Source of the DNA: JARRJY01 sp037388705
GTDB taxonomy: Bacteria; Pseudomonadota; Gammaproteobacteria; UBA6429; Thiohalophilaceae
Assembly: GCA_037388705.1 (NCBI GenBank)
Contig: JARRJY010000108.1
Coordinates: 1-5,945, forward strand
DNA length: 5,945 nucleotides
Direction: 5' to 3'
Shown here one piece after another: positions 5,618 to 5,945 of the stretch (its first letter is position 1; each line of letters begins with the position of its first letter). The notes under the pieces are model-generated. The model had not been told where the DNA came from, did not search any database, and worked only from the letters and a program-made list of their open reading frames with translations. The translations under genes and the position numbers were made by a program.

Positions 5618-5640
5618 AATATCTCCGTTTGATATTTTTT
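5618..5640 (+). terminator. Weak AT-rich terminator for the receiver gene
   Basis: AATATC (5618-5623) and GATATT (5631-5636) form a 6-bp stem with a 7-base loop that runs straight into a six-T run at 5635-5640. The position, just before the converging minus-strand gene, suits the end of the dam-receiver transcript. The stem is AT-rich and thermodynamically weak. On the minus strand no T-run follows. Confidence 0.35.
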
Positions 5641-5917
5641 ATTTGTCTTCTGCCTGTGAAGATAACTCGTCCATCATCTTACGCATGGTTTTCTCAAATT
5701 GTTGACTCAAAGCATGCCATTCTTTCTTATAGTCATACAATGCGTCATTATCGATAGCGTCAAGTTGTTGCTGTGATTCGCCAATACGCTGACTGCCCTC
5801 GGTAACGGCTTTCACATTCGGATCGGTTAGGTGCTCACTGTCCTGTTCGAGTTCATTGGCAATGCCTCGTAAAGCACGCTTGTCTTCATCCGACAGCGCC
5901 TTGTCTTCTTCTTTCAA
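5639..5917 (-). CDS. Small charged helical protein of unknown function, start uncertain
   Basis: I do not recognise this protein. The frame encodes 92 residues rich in Glu, Asp, Lys, Gln and Ala, with heptad-like stretches such as DEDKRALRGIANELEQ, and a C-terminal helix containing YDYKKEWHALSQQFEKTMRKMMDEL; it should be almost wholly helical. There is no membrane segment or Cys in the visible part. The start is doubtful. TTG at 5917-5915 has no ribosome binding site, and the same charged pattern seems to begin before it (INRALKEED), yet an in-frame TGA stands at 5941-5939, with a CTG at 5938-5936 as another possible start. The true 5' end may therefore lie in another frame beyond the window, through a frameshift or sequence error, or the gene may be a decayed remnant. 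It converges on the receiver gene. Coding status is supported by composition and an open frame only. Confidence 0.5.
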   Translation of the reverse strand: MKEEDKALSDEDKRALRGIANELEQDSEHLTDPNVKAVTEGSQRIGESQQQLDAIDNDALYDYKKEWHALSQQFEKTMRKMMDELSSQAEDK

Positions 5918-5945
5918 GGCCCGGTTTATCGAGGGCAGTCAGCGT

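Overview
The window looks like a chromosomal segment of a gammaproteobacterium. The indications are a full-length E. coli-type Dam methylase, a bifunctional-architecture ArgA (amino-acid-kinase fold plus GNAT), a YgiM-type SH3/anchor protein, and moderate GC with AT-rich spacers. No sequence points to a particular genus. I see no phage, transposase, CRISPR, tRNA or rRNA.

Layout, left to right. The 3' two thirds of argF (ornithine carbamoyltransferase) enters from the left edge. A 317-base spacer follows. It holds two strong hairpins that read best as minus-strand terminators, a short minus-strand relic resembling the last strand of an outer-membrane beta-barrel, and an operator-like palindrome. 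Next comes a complete FbpC/PotA-type ABC transporter ATPase with no permease or binding protein beside it. Then come a YgiM-like envelope protein (signal peptide, SH3 domain, coiled coil, C-terminal membrane anchor), a hairpin, argA (N-acetylglutamate synthase), dam 8 bases behind argA, and a stand-alone receiver-domain protein, all on the plus strand. At the right edge a short, charged, uncharacterised protein is encoded on the minus strand, converging on the receiver gene. The spacer between them contains an imperfect palindrome and a weak plus-strand terminator.

How the genes relate. ArgA (first step of arginine/ornithine synthesis) and ArgF (ornithine to citrulline) serve one pathway but are separated here by two unrelated genes. 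argA and dam are spaced like an operon, and the receiver gene may be its third member. The ABC ATPase presumably energises an importer encoded elsewhere.

Most of the window is ordinary core genome, and I did not find a convincing new multi-gene system. The points most worth a second look are the receiver protein, which keeps its phospho-acceptor Asp but lacks the conserved Lys, Thr and acidic pair; the barrel-like gene relic with its surviving terminators; and the argA-dam arrangement.
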